From: Treponema sp.
GTDB taxonomy: Bacteria; Spirochaetota; Spirochaetia; Treponematales; Breznakiellaceae
Assembly (NCBI GenBank): GCA_009782555.1
Contig: WRIV01000007.1
Coordinates: forward strand, 1 to 64,000
DNA length: 64,000 nt
Direction: 5' to 3'
In this document: positions 15,512-24,451 of the stretch, one piece after another
Layout: every line of letters begins with the position of its first letter
Numbering within the stretch: position 1 is the first letter of the stretch
The notes under the pieces: generated by a model
The model's input: only the letters and a program-made list of their open reading frames with translations
What the model was told of the DNA's origin: nothing
Databases searched by the model: none
Position numbers and translations under genes: made by a program

Positions 15512-16872
15512 CCGATTATCTCAGCCGGACGGCAGAAGAATGGTTCGGGATTAAGGCGGATCCAGACGATATAAAAAAACTGCGCTCCTTTCTTTGGGAT
15601 ACCTGCGGCGAAGAAAACCCGGAAACTATCGCAAAGGTTTTTTCCTCCGGAGAAGCGGCGGATTTTTTAACGGTAAACGAAACCTATTTTTTCAGGGAGC
15701 CCGTTCATTTTACGTTTCTCCGTGATCTGCTCCCTTCTTTCGAAAAAACAGGGGTTCAAATTTGCTCTGCCGCCGCCGCTTCCGGCTGTGAAGCTTACAG
15801 TATCGCCATGATGATAGAATCGTACAACAAAGGCATCGCAGCCTCCCTCCCCTATCATATCGATGCCTTTGACATTAATCCAAAGGTAATCGAAACAGCC
15901 CGCCAGGGTATTTACGGCCTCCGATCCCTGCGGGAAGATGGAAGCTGTTTCCGGTATCTGACAGATCCTTACCTGGAAAAACTAAAAGATGGATACCGGG
16001 TGGTGAATTCATTAAAAAAGAATATATCTTTTTTTGTACATAACCTTTTGGATCAACTTCCACCAAAAGAGTACGATATTATTTTTTTCAGGAACGCCTT
16101 TATTTATCTTTCGCCCCGGCACCGGGATCGGGTACTTTCCAATTTGTCCTCCGCTTTAAACGAAGAAGGGATTCTCATTTTGGGAGTTTCAGAAACTGCC
16201 GGGATGCATTACGCCGGACTTGCAGAAAAAAACCGGAACGAGGTTTTTTATTTTCAGAAACCCAAAGATATTTCCCCCTGCCGTTCCGAACAGCGGGAAG
16301 AACCCGCCCCGGAAACAGCATGCATTGAGAAAGCAGGCAAAGGACGGACAAAGCCGGGAAAAGGGCGAAAAAAAGAACTATGCTTTGATGCAGCCAGAGT
16401 GGAGGATATTCTTTCCTGCGAAAAAAAACCCACGGAGATAGCCGGGCGGATTCTGCGAATACTGGAAGATCAGTCCCATCCGGGCGAACTGGATGGAAAT
16501 GACATGGTAATTTCCATTTTGCATTTGCTTAAACAGGGTGATTTTTTTGGCGCCGGCAGCATTCTGGATTATATGGAAGCCCTGGACGATTCCTCGATTA
16601 CCGCGTTTTTACGGGGAGAATATTTTTTTCTGCAGGATCTATTTACAGATGCGGAATTGTATTATAGAATTTCTCTGGCAAAAAACGATGCTTTTTGGCC
16701 TGCCGGATACCGGCTTTGTTCCTTGTCCTCCGCGGATGCCGTAAAGAAGCACCGGGCGGCAAAGGCACTAGAGGGACTTTGCCGGGGGCGGGATTTGCAA
16801 TACGAAGTTTTAATAGGGGGCTTTTCCCCGGATTATTATACGGGTGCGCTCTTAAAACAAAAAGTCGAATGA
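15508..16872 (+). CDS. cheR: CheR MCP methyltransferase with C-terminal extension
   Basis: 454 residues from ATG 15508, which overlaps the cheB stop as ATGA. Residues 1-270 form the CheR unit: NETYFFREPVHF near 51-62, the SAM loop SAAAASGCEAYSIAM near 86-100 (usual GEEPYS changed to GCEAYS), IDAFDINPKVIE and FFRNAFIYL. The remaining roughly 180 residues contain a lysine-rich linker and a helical TPR-like region, as in chemoreceptor-array CheRs that carry TPRs in non-flagellar pathways. It methylates MCP glutamates with S-adenosylmethionine. Confidence 0.9.
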   Translation: MTDYLSRTAEEWFGIKADPDDIKKLRSFLWDTCGEENPETIAKVFSSGEAADFLTVNETYFFREPVHFTFLRDLLPSFEKTGVQICSAAAASGCEAYSIAMMIESYNKGIAASLPYHIDAFDINPKVIETARQGIYGLRSLREDGSCFRYLTDPYLEKLKDGYRVVNSLKKNISFFVHNLLDQLPPKEYDIIFFRNAFIYLSPRHRDRVLSNLSSALNEEGILILGVSETAGMHYAGLAEKNRNEVFYFQKPKDISPCRSEQREEPAPETACIEKAGKGRTKPGKGRKKELCFDAARVEDILSCEKKPTEIAGRILRILEDQSHPGELDGNDMVISILHLLKQGDFFGAGSILDYMEALDDSSITAFLRGEYFFLQDLFTDAELYYRISLAKNDAFWPAGYRLCSLSSADAVKKHRAAKALEGLCRGRDLQYEVLIGGFSPDYYTGALLKQKVE

Positions 16873-16873
16873 C

Positions 16874-16903
16874 CCCTTTCAAAAAACTGTAGTTTTGAAA
16901 GGG
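16874..16903 (+). other. Intercistronic stem-loop upstream of the first MCP gene
   Basis: CCCTTTCAAAA (16874-16884) pairs perfectly with TTTTGAAAGGG (16893-16903) around an 8-nt loop, beginning right after the cheR stop and ending 8 nt before AGGAGG of the MCP gene. No T run follows, so it is more likely an mRNA processing or stability element than a terminator. Confidence 0.6.
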
Positions 16904-16920
16904 TTTAAACAGGAGGAAAA

Positions 16921-19008
16921 ATGTTTTTTTCCAAATTAAAGATTTCAACCAAACTTATCATTTCCAGTGCTGTATTTTTAATACCCATTACGGTGATGAT
17001 TCTTTTTATCAGCTCCGCCACTGTTGGAATGATAAAAAAAAGCGAGGCTGTTCATGGCGGAATATTTTCGCTCAAGCCTGCGGTAACGATAATGCAGAAT
17101 TTGCCTGAATACCTTAATGTGTACCTGGATTTAAAACAGGGAGATTTAAGCCGGCTGGATGAGCAAATCAGCGGCGCCGCTAAATCCCTGGACAATGAAC
17201 TATGGCGGTACAGAACGGAAGAAAAAAAACTGCCGGGTTTTTTTGAGGAATGGGAGAAACTAAAGAAAATTGATAAAGATAATGAAGAACTCTATCAGCA
17301 GTATTTAGACTATACCCACACTCTTCGGGATTTGATAAGCTGGATCGGAGAACACTCCCGGCTGATCCTGGTTGCAGATATGAATACCTATTATTATGTT
17401 TCCTCTGCAATTTCCAGCATGCCGGAAGCATCGGTGCGGCTGATCACCATTGGTAATCTTATCCGAAAAAACCTCCATGAAGCGGAAAGCGTGGCAGAAC
17501 GGTGGAATATTGAACTCGCCGATGCCCAGTCCCAGGGGCGCAGGCTTGCGGCAAGACCCTTCGACGGGGATTTCCGGAATATCACTATGAATATGCTGGT
17601 TTCTTCCGAACTGCAGCTTGTCCGCAACAGTAGCCTTTTATTTGAATCAGACAAAGACCGGATCAGCAGCAGCCTAAAATCAGCAATGGATGAAAACAAA
17701 AAAACCATCGGCGAATTTGAAGAACTAAAGAAAAAACTGGAACGTTATCAGGATACGGTAGGCGTCCTGGCCGGAAACTATGGCAGGATATCCGCCTTTA
17801 ATACAACAAACCCCTGCACTGCTGCCGAATTTTTGAACACCCTGTCACAGTTGAACACCGATCTGTCAGTACTGTGGTCCGATACTTTTGTTTATCTGGA
17901 TACACGCATTCAGCGCAATACTTCCGATGCCCGGGGACGGCTAGTCCTCTATCTGGCGATAGTTTTAGTTTCATTGGGATTTGCTTTTGCCTTTGTGGTG
18001 TTCATTACTCTGGACATTAACCGGTCGGTCAAAACGCTGAAAACCTTGTTCAAAGGATTAAACGAAAACGATCTAACCATGTCTTTGCAGATCAATTCCA
18101 GGGATGAATTCGGCGAACTAATGACGGCCTTCAACGGATTTCTCGACATCCTTCGTTCCACCTTTGGCAGTTTTAAGCAAAGCGCCCAGCTGGTTGCCAA
18201 TTCAGTTTTTGATCTTTCTTCGTCATCAAAGGAAATTACAACTACCGCCAATGAACAGTCCGCCAGCGTTTCCGAAATTGTCAGCACCATGGAAAGCAGC
18301 AAGAATCTTTCCGAGCAGATCGCATTTAAAACCACCGAAGTGGCGGACCTTGCCAAAGAAACCCAGGAATTAAGCAGCAAGGGCGCAGAACTCAGGGAAG
18401 CAAACCAAAACATGATGGAAGATATCCGCAGGCAAAACCAGAAAATTATAAACGAAATACGAAATCTGTCAGATATGATTATCAGGATCAGCGAAGCTAT
18501 CCGAATCATTGACAGCATTGCGGATCAAACAAAACTGATTGCCTTTAATGCATCCCTGGAAGCATCGTCTTCCGGCGAAGCGGGAGCGCGGTTCTCTGTG
18601 GTGGCTTCGGAAATCAGGCGGTTTGCAGATAATGTGGCTGAATCAACCCAGGAAATAAAACAAAAAATAGAAGAAGTACAGGGTGCTTCGCAGACTCTGA
18701 TTGCCGAAGCCAACAGCGGTTCCAAGCAGATTGAAATCGGCTATGAAAGGATGAGCGAACAAAAAATTGTGTTCGAGGATATTGTTGACAATTCTCAGAA
18801 TGTTGCAACCCGTTCTCAGCAAATCTCGAACCTCAGTAAACAGCAGGAACTGGCTTCATCGCAAATTTTCAGCGCCCTAAAAGAAATATCCGCCGGGGTG
18901 AAACAATTTGTAATTGCCACTTCTTCCACTTCCAAAACTGCCGAAAGCCTGAACGGTATGTCAGAGGAATTAAAGGGAAAAGTGGAAAAATACCGCACTG
19001 AAACCTAG
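16921..19008 (+). CDS. Methyl-accepting chemotaxis protein with large periplasmic domain
   Basis: 695 residues behind AGGAGG at 7 nt. A first membrane helix (about 13-35), a helical periplasmic domain of about 300 residues rich in Leu/Glu repeats, a second helix (about 340-365), a HAMP segment, and a C-terminal signalling domain. The hairpin tip reads DQTKLIAFNASLEASSSGEAG, with the usual EAARAGE replaced by EASSSGE as in the second MCP of the operon. The ligand is not evident. Two stem-loops flank the gene in the mRNA. Confidence 0.88.
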   Translation: MFFSKLKISTKLIISSAVFLIPITVMILFISSATVGMIKKSEAVHGGIFSLKPAVTIMQNLPEYLNVYLDLKQGDLSRLDEQISGAAKSLDNELWRYRTEEKKLPGFFEEWEKLKKIDKDNEELYQQYLDYTHTLRDLISWIGEHSRLILVADMNTYYYVSSAISSMPEASVRLITIGNLIRKNLHEAESVAERWNIELADAQSQGRRLAARPFDGDFRNITMNMLVSSELQLVRNSSLLFESDKDRISSSLKSAMDENKKTIGEFEELKKKLERYQDTVGVLAGNYGRISAFNTTNPCTAAEFLNTLSQLNTDLSVLWSDTFVYLDTRIQRNTSDARGRLVLYLAIVLVSLGFAFAFVVFITLDINRSVKTLKTLFKGLNENDLTMSLQINSRDEFGELMTAFNGFLDILRSTFGSFKQSAQLVANSVFDLSSSSKEITTTANEQSASVSEIVSTMESSKNLSEQIAFKTTEVADLAKETQELSSKGAELREANQNMMEDIRRQNQKIINEIRNLSDMIIRISEAIRIIDSIADQTKLIAFNASLEASSSGEAGARFSVVASEIRRFADNVAESTQEIKQKIEEVQGASQTLIAEANSGSKQIEIGYERMSEQKIVFEDIVDNSQNVATRSQQISNLSKQQELASSQIFSALKEISAGVKQFVIATSSTSKTAESLNGMSEELKGKVEKYRTET

Positions 19009-19011
19009 GAA

Positions 19012-19046
19012 GCATTGGTTTATCCTCAATATGAATAAACCAATGC
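19012..19046 (+). other. Intercistronic stem-loop downstream of the first MCP gene
   Basis: GCATTGGTTTAT (19012-19023) and ATAAACCAATGC (19035-19046) form a perfect 12-bp stem with an 11-nt loop, starting 4 nt after the MCP stop. No T run follows. Paired with the stem-loop at 16874 it brackets the MCP message. Confidence 0.6.
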
Positions 19047-19065
19047 CGCTTTAAAGGGGCAAACC

Positions 19066-20067
19066 ATGCTTGGACAAGTTCTCTTTTTTATTGCCGGAGC
19101 TGCACTTATGGAGGCAATTATGTTTCCGATACTGCGTTCCTGCAAAAAACGAATCGGCAGACTAGAAACCCAAACTGCCGAATCCGCCAGGGGTATATCT
19201 ACATTCCGGAATAAAACCATAAAACTTGCCGCCGCCGTGAATGAATCTGCCGGGGCTGTTTCTCTCTCCGGTCAGGACGGCTTGATCACAGGAAGCGATC
19301 AAAGCGGCAGTATCGAAAAGATTGGAAGCTCCGTCAACGAAAACGCCCGAATAGCCGCGGAAATTGTTGAAAAAACGAACAGCGTCGCCTCCATCGCCTC
19401 AAAAATGGAAGAAGATGTACTGCAGGGATTTACGGTGCTGGAGAAAAATGTAAAAAAAATGGAGGATATAAAAGAAAAAAATTCGGGAGTTATTAACGGC
19501 ATTATCTCGTTAAGCAATAAGGTTAACAAAATCCGTGATATTGTCCGTGTCATAAACACCATTACCGATCAAACAAAAGTAATTGCCTTTAATGCCGCAT
19601 TGGAAGCGTCCAGTGCCGGAGAGACAGGAAAACGTTTTGCCGTAGTAGCCGGAGAGGTAAACCGCCTGGCCGATGATATTGCCGTTTTAACACGGCAGAT
19701 TCGGGAGCAAGTTGAGGAAATCCAAAATTCTTCCTCTTCACTTATTGTGTACAGCGAAGAAGGTTCCGACAAAATTGCAGAGGGCTATAAACTTATCAAA
19801 GATTTAGAAGGTATTTTTAAGGAAATCAGGTCCGGTGCAGAAATAACTTCCAGCCAGGCTCAGACTATTACGATTTCTACCCAGCAGCAATTAAAATCCA
19901 GTGAACAAATATATACCGCCGTCACCGAAGTTTCCCAAAGAGTAAAAAATTTCATCGGCTCCAGCAAAGCAGCGGCATTATCAGCAGAAATTTTGTCAGC
20001 CCGTACCCGGGAATTGGAACAATTTTTGACGGTGGATACATTTGGACGGCATGCGCATGGCCATTGA
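19066..20067 (+). CDS. Short MCP: one membrane helix plus signalling domain
   Basis: 333 residues. Only one N-terminal hydrophobic helix (residues 3-22) is present and no periplasmic or HAMP domain, so the coiled-coil signalling domain sits directly behind the anchor. The tip region DQTKVIAFNAALEASSAGETG matches the operon's first MCP. FrzCD-like proteins also lack a periplasmic sensor, so input is probably cytoplasmic or via mixed trimers. The stop overlaps the start of the CheA hybrid. Confidence 0.85.
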   Translation: MLGQVLFFIAGAALMEAIMFPILRSCKKRIGRLETQTAESARGISTFRNKTIKLAAAVNESAGAVSLSGQDGLITGSDQSGSIEKIGSSVNENARIAAEIVEKTNSVASIASKMEEDVLQGFTVLEKNVKKMEDIKEKNSGVINGIISLSNKVNKIRDIVRVINTITDQTKVIAFNAALEASSAGETGKRFAVVAGEVNRLADDIAVLTRQIREQVEEIQNSSSSLIVYSEEGSDKIAEGYKLIKDLEGIFKEIRSGAEITSSQAQTITISTQQQLKSSEQIYTAVTEVSQRVKNFIGSSKAAALSAEILSARTRELEQFLTVDTFGRHAHGH

Positions 20068-22342
20068 TAAATCCAAATACATCGGCCAATTTGTCGAAGA
20101 AGGATTTGAAAATATCTCAACGGTAGAGACACTTCTTTTTGAAATAAAAGAAGGGAGTTCCGCCCAGGATGATATAGTTACACTTATGCGGGCCCTTCAT
20201 ACTTTAAAGGGATCGGCCCGGATGCTGGAATTCAGGAATATCGAAACTCTTTCCCATACCCTGGAAACGGTATTTTCCTCTTTAAAAGAAGAAAGGATAT
20301 CCCTAAATGATAAAGCAGTACGCCTTCTTCTTGCCGGAACGGACGAGCTTAAACAGGGGCTTACGCTGATTAAGTCGGGGGAAAAAGACGCCGAAGAATC
20401 GGCGGATCTAAAAAAAGAACTTATCTCTCTTTCTGCCAACGAAGATTTTACCGTTCCCGGCACACGCGGACACCGGTCTCCGGTTTCGGCATTTGAAGCC
20501 AAAGAAAATGAGCAGACTAAAAAGAAGTCTCACCCTTTAAAACAGCCTTCTCCCCAGAAAGAAAAAAATATTTCTGCCGGCATCAACGGTACAGACACCC
20601 GGGATACCGGCAGCTCCAAGCGGGATAAACTGGAAGAGACAAAATCCGAAAGCATCAGAATATCTCTTGAACGAATCAATGAAATTATTCATAGCATGGC
20701 GGCCCTTCAATCCCTGGAAATAGCCGCCAGAAATATTTCCCGCGATACTGAAACCATCAACGAGGCGTCCCGGCAGTTTTCCAAGCTGATAAGCGCCGGC
20801 CAGCCATGGAATTCGCCCCTGCTTCAGGAATTTCGATCCATAGAATTGATGACAAGCAAGCTCTGGTCTTTGGTAAAAAATTATTCCCTGGATGTGGGGA
20901 ATTATATCCGAGGAGCTTACGACAGCGTGGTTTCCCTGCGAATGCTCCCCCTCGCCACGGCCCTTGATGCTTATCCCCGGTTTGTTTTTACCATCGCCTC
21001 TGAATTGGGCAAACAGGTACAGATCAAAATTGAAGGTTCTGAAAATGAAATCGATAAAAACCTGATAGAATCTTTATCCGAAGTGTTTCTTCACATGATA
21101 AGGAATTCCATCGATCACGGCATCGAAACTCCGGAGGAACGGCGTGCCGCAGGAAAAAATGAAACCGGGCTTTTGACGATCCGCTGTGTCCGGGAAAGCG
21201 GAAATATGAAGGTAACGATCACCGATGACGGAAGAGGCATTAACCTGGAAGGGATTCGAAAAAAAATTGTTGCCCTGGGCCTTGTTTCCACAGAAGCCGC
21301 CGCTGTTCTTGGCGAAGAAGAACTTATCAATTATATATTTCAAAGCGGATTCTCGACCGCAGAAAAACTTTCCAGCGTTTCAGGAAGGGGAGTGGGAATG
21401 GATGCGGTCAGAAATAACATTGAACGCATGAAGGGCAGTATTGCAATACAAACCAAGGCTGGAGAAGGGACGATTTTTACTATTTCAGTACCGCTGTCAA
21501 TGGCTTCCCTCATGGGATTCCCCATTTCTTCGGGGGACATGAAATTCATTGTCCCCGCCAATTTTGTAGATACGGTTATGCTGATCGATACCAAGGACAT
21601 TATCACCGTGGTGGACCGGCCGGGAATCAAATACAATGGACGGATCATTAAGCTGTATTTCCTGCATCATATCCTAAAAATCAAGGTAGACGAAAAAAGA
21701 ACCGGCGGCGGCTCTATTTTTGTAGTAATTGTTCAGGCCTACGAAGAAATTGTTGCCCTGGCGGTAAGCCAAATAAACAGTATACGGCAGGTAATCCTTA
21801 AAACCATGCCTTCTTTTATGGAACAGATCAATGTTTTTTCGGGAGTGGTGCTGAGTGAAGACTATGAAATGGTACCAGCCCTGCATATTCCGACGGTGAT
21901 CAGAATGGCCCGGCGTACAAAAACCATCGACATGAAAAAACGCCATGTTGATTTTGAACGCATGCGTAAATCCATTCTGGTAGTGGACGATTCCCGTCCG
22001 ACCCGGGATATTGAGCGGGATATTCTTGAAGCTGAGGGATATAAAGTGGATACCGCAGCGGACGGTTCCGAAGCGCTGGCGGCGGCAAAAAATGTCCAAT
22101 ACGATTTAATTTGTACCGATATTGTCATGCCAAACATGGATGGTTTTATGCTGACAGAAAACATTCGCAAGAACGATCGGTTAAAGGACATTCCTATTAT
22201 TATTATTTCTTCCAAGATCGACGAAAAAGATCAAAACAAGGCAGCGCTCCTTGGAGCAAACCGCTATATCGTAAAAAAATCATTTAACAATCACAATTTA
22301 ATAGCCGCCGTACGGGAATTAATCGGAGAAGCCCATGGATAA
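20057..22342 (+). CDS. cheA: CheA-type histidine kinase fused to a receiver domain
   Basis: 761 residues from ATG 20057 (GGACGG 7 nt ahead; ATG 20051 is an alternative). Hpt domain with His48 in ALHTLKG; a variable linker rich in Lys/Ser; dimerisation helices; HATPase with NSIDHGIETPEERRA, the DDGRGINL and GRGVGMDAV boxes; a CheW-like regulatory domain; and from about residue 640 a receiver with VVDDSRPTRD, phospho-acceptor Asp in CTDIVMPNMDG and the conserved Lys in VKKS. This is the FrzE-like kinase layout in which the receiver modulates autokinase activity. No CheY gene is in the operon, so the partner is likely the cyclase encoded next. Confidence 0.92.
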   Translation: MAIDKSKYIGQFVEEGFENISTVETLLFEIKEGSSAQDDIVTLMRALHTLKGSARMLEFRNIETLSHTLETVFSSLKEERISLNDKAVRLLLAGTDELKQGLTLIKSGEKDAEESADLKKELISLSANEDFTVPGTRGHRSPVSAFEAKENEQTKKKSHPLKQPSPQKEKNISAGINGTDTRDTGSSKRDKLEETKSESIRISLERINEIIHSMAALQSLEIAARNISRDTETINEASRQFSKLISAGQPWNSPLLQEFRSIELMTSKLWSLVKNYSLDVGNYIRGAYDSVVSLRMLPLATALDAYPRFVFTIASELGKQVQIKIEGSENEIDKNLIESLSEVFLHMIRNSIDHGIETPEERRAAGKNETGLLTIRCVRESGNMKVTITDDGRGINLEGIRKKIVALGLVSTEAAAVLGEEELINYIFQSGFSTAEKLSSVSGRGVGMDAVRNNIERMKGSIAIQTKAGEGTIFTISVPLSMASLMGFPISSGDMKFIVPANFVDTVMLIDTKDIITVVDRPGIKYNGRIIKLYFLHHILKIKVDEKRTGGGSIFVVIVQAYEEIVALAVSQINSIRQVILKTMPSFMEQINVFSGVVLSEDYEMVPALHIPTVIRMARRTKTIDMKKRHVDFERMRKSILVVDDSRPTRDIERDILEAEGYKVDTAADGSEALAAAKNVQYDLICTDIVMPNMDGFMLTENIRKNDRLKDIPIIIISSKIDEKDQNKAALLGANRYIVKKSFNNHNLIAAVRELIGEAHG

Positions 22343-24209
22343 AAAACGGATATTGATTTTCGAAGATTCAGACATTTTTGCTGATATGCTTTTAGAATTC
22401 CTTAACGGAGAGGGCTATGAAACAGAACGGGCGGAAAACGGCCTGGAAGGGATAAAGAAAGTTTACCATTTTCTTCCCCACCTTATCGTTACCGATGTAG
22501 AAATGCCCCTTTTTAAAGGGTATCAATCAACCCGGCTCCTTAAATCCAGGCCTTCCACCAGAAACATACCGGTTATTATGTTTACATCGCTGGGAGAAAC
22601 AAAGGATAAATTTTGGGGAGAGCAGGCCGGAGCGGATTATTACATCGAAAAAGCGCCTGAAAATTTCGAAAAAATCTCAAAACAGATACAACACTTATTG
22701 AACGAAAACCAGATGGTCGATTACGAGAAGATAAAACGGGAAGGAAAAAGAATTAACGACAATTCCCTTATCGAGATGGTAAATAACCTTTTGGACAACA
22801 AATTGTTTCAGACAACGCTAATCGGACTGCTGGCGGAACTGTCCGGCAAAGTTAGTTCTCTCGAAGAAACCATTCAGGGTGTTTTTGCACTTTTAAACAA
22901 TGTTTGTCAATCAGAGATATGTTCCATAATGATAAAGGACACGGACAATGCCCTAGTGGTTTATAACGCCAACAATGCAGGATACACGGAGGAAATTGCA
23001 GAAGATTTTAAAGCCGTCACAATCGCTGATTTTAACACCCGTTTTTCCGATTATAAAGTTATCTCCAAGGAGGTCAATGATTTTTTTCCCGCCGGAGAAA
23101 AGAACAAAAAGATAGAAAGTTATATTATGATCACGCTCACAAGCTCCGGTGAAGATTTTGCAACCGTTCATATCGGCACTTCCATAAAAGAATACTTTTC
23201 TCCGGTTATCCTGGAAAACCTTAGTATTTTTCTTTCAGCGGCCTCTCCAATTGCAGCCAATGCCTTGCACCTGCGGCAGATGGAAATTCTGCAAAAGAAA
23301 ACAAGGACCGCCTTTGCCCGGTATGTTCCTATAGACGTGATGGATGAGATTATAAAAAAGTCGGGCACCCAATCAAGCCAGAGCGAAACCAGGGTAGTGG
23401 CGGTTTTGTTTTCCGACATCAGAAATTTTACCAAAATCTCGGAAAATACACCGGCCCAGGAACTGGTAAATTTTCTTAATGCGTATTTTTCCCTTATGGG
23501 CAACGAAATTGTTGTTGAGGGGGGCAATATCGACAAGTTTATCGGGGACGCAATTATGGCGATCTTTGGGGCCCCAAAAACACTGGAAAACGCTTCGGCC
23601 AGCGCTGTCAGGGCAGCCCTGCGGATGGTTAAAGTTCTTTCATATGTGGATACTTCGGGTATTACGCTGCCGGAATCGGGTTTTGGCTCGGGGATTGGCA
23701 TTAATTACGGTGAATGTGTTGTCGGCAACATTGGTTTCCAGGATAAACTTGATTATACAGTCATCGGGGATACGGTTAATCTTGCTTCCAGGCTTGAAGG
23801 GGTTACCAAGTATTACCGTCAACCGATCATTGTTTCGGAGAATATTTATGAAACTGCCAAAGATCATTTTATTTTCCGGAAAGCTGACAGTGTCCGGGTA
23901 AAGGGAAAGGATCAGCCGGTGGGGCTGTATACGGTGTATGCCGCATGGCAGGGTGAAGAGGACGGGAAAACACCGGGATCTCTGATCATTGACCAGGAAT
24001 CACTGGACCAGTACAACAAGGGATTAAAACTCTATGCCATGCAGGAATGGGAGACGGCAAAACAGTATTTTAGCAAAGCTTTATCCATCGCTGAAAACGC
24101 CGGCAGGGAAGATTATCTTTCACTGCTGTACCTCCGGCGAATCGCCGAATATCAGGTCAATCCGCCGCCTCCCGGCTGGGATGCAACGATTACCATGACA
24201 GAAAAATAA
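22335..24209 (+). CDS. Response regulator with class III adenylate cyclase output
   Basis: 624 residues overlapping the kinase gene by 8 nt. Receiver domain 1-125 (FEDSD; phospho-acceptor Asp in VTDVEMPLF; Lys replaced region FTSLGE). A GAF-like middle segment around 160-320. A class III cyclase domain around 345-530: metal Asp in FSDIRNFT and in GDAIMAIFG, Lys in NIDKFIGDA and Asp in LDYTVIGD, the residue pair that selects ATP over GTP. C-terminal TPR-like helices. It should convert a CheA signal into cAMP. Placement directly behind the hybrid kinase makes it the probable output. Confidence 0.9.
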   Translation: MDKKRILIFEDSDIFADMLLEFLNGEGYETERAENGLEGIKKVYHFLPHLIVTDVEMPLFKGYQSTRLLKSRPSTRNIPVIMFTSLGETKDKFWGEQAGADYYIEKAPENFEKISKQIQHLLNENQMVDYEKIKREGKRINDNSLIEMVNNLLDNKLFQTTLIGLLAELSGKVSSLEETIQGVFALLNNVCQSEICSIMIKDTDNALVVYNANNAGYTEEIAEDFKAVTIADFNTRFSDYKVISKEVNDFFPAGEKNKKIESYIMITLTSSGEDFATVHIGTSIKEYFSPVILENLSIFLSAASPIAANALHLRQMEILQKKTRTAFARYVPIDVMDEIIKKSGTQSSQSETRVVAVLFSDIRNFTKISENTPAQELVNFLNAYFSLMGNEIVVEGGNIDKFIGDAIMAIFGAPKTLENASASAVRAALRMVKVLSYVDTSGITLPESGFGSGIGINYGECVVGNIGFQDKLDYTVIGDTVNLASRLEGVTKYYRQPIIVSENIYETAKDHFIFRKADSVRVKGKDQPVGLYTVYAAWQGEEDGKTPGSLIIDQESLDQYNKGLKLYAMQEWETAKQYFSKALSIAENAGREDYLSLLYLRRIAEYQVNPPPPGWDATITMTEK

Positions 24210-24234
24210 TTTTTTTATTTGTGTTGCGGGGTTG

Positions 24235-24450
24235 TTATTGTCCTAATTCACTGTGATAAAGCTGCTGTATTTTTGTCAGCCTCTCTGTCATCTCTTCAAA
24301 AGTCATCTCATCCCGTTGTTCGAAGGGGATAATTTTTGCAACGGGTTTCCCCCGCCTGGTAATGACATATTCAATACCATGTTCGGCTTTTTCAATAATT
24401 TTCGAAAATTGAGACTTGGCCTCAAAAATTCCGACTTCCTGCTGAATCAT
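24235..24450 (-). CDS. Phd/YefM-type antitoxin without a visible toxin
   Basis: 71 residues. FEAKSQFSKIIEKAEHG followed by YVITRRGKPVAKIIP is the standard Phd/YefM N-terminal DNA-binding and dimerisation pattern; the C-terminus TFEEMTERLTKIQQLY would be the toxin-binding helix. No toxin gene neighbours it: upstream lies the ptsN-like gene and downstream the cyclase ends convergently. Its start is directly behind the ptsN stop, so it may be co-transcribed and used as a small repressor. Confidence 0.8.
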   Translation of the reverse strand: MIQQEVGIFEAKSQFSKIIEKAEHGIEYVITRRGKPVAKIIPFEQRDEMTFEEMTERLTKIQQLYHSELGQ

Positions 24451-24451
24451 A

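Noticed and set aside
16874-16903. Rho-independent terminator after cheR
   Set aside because: The stem is strong but no T run follows and a ribosome site and MCP gene begin within 20 nt, so read-through is expected.
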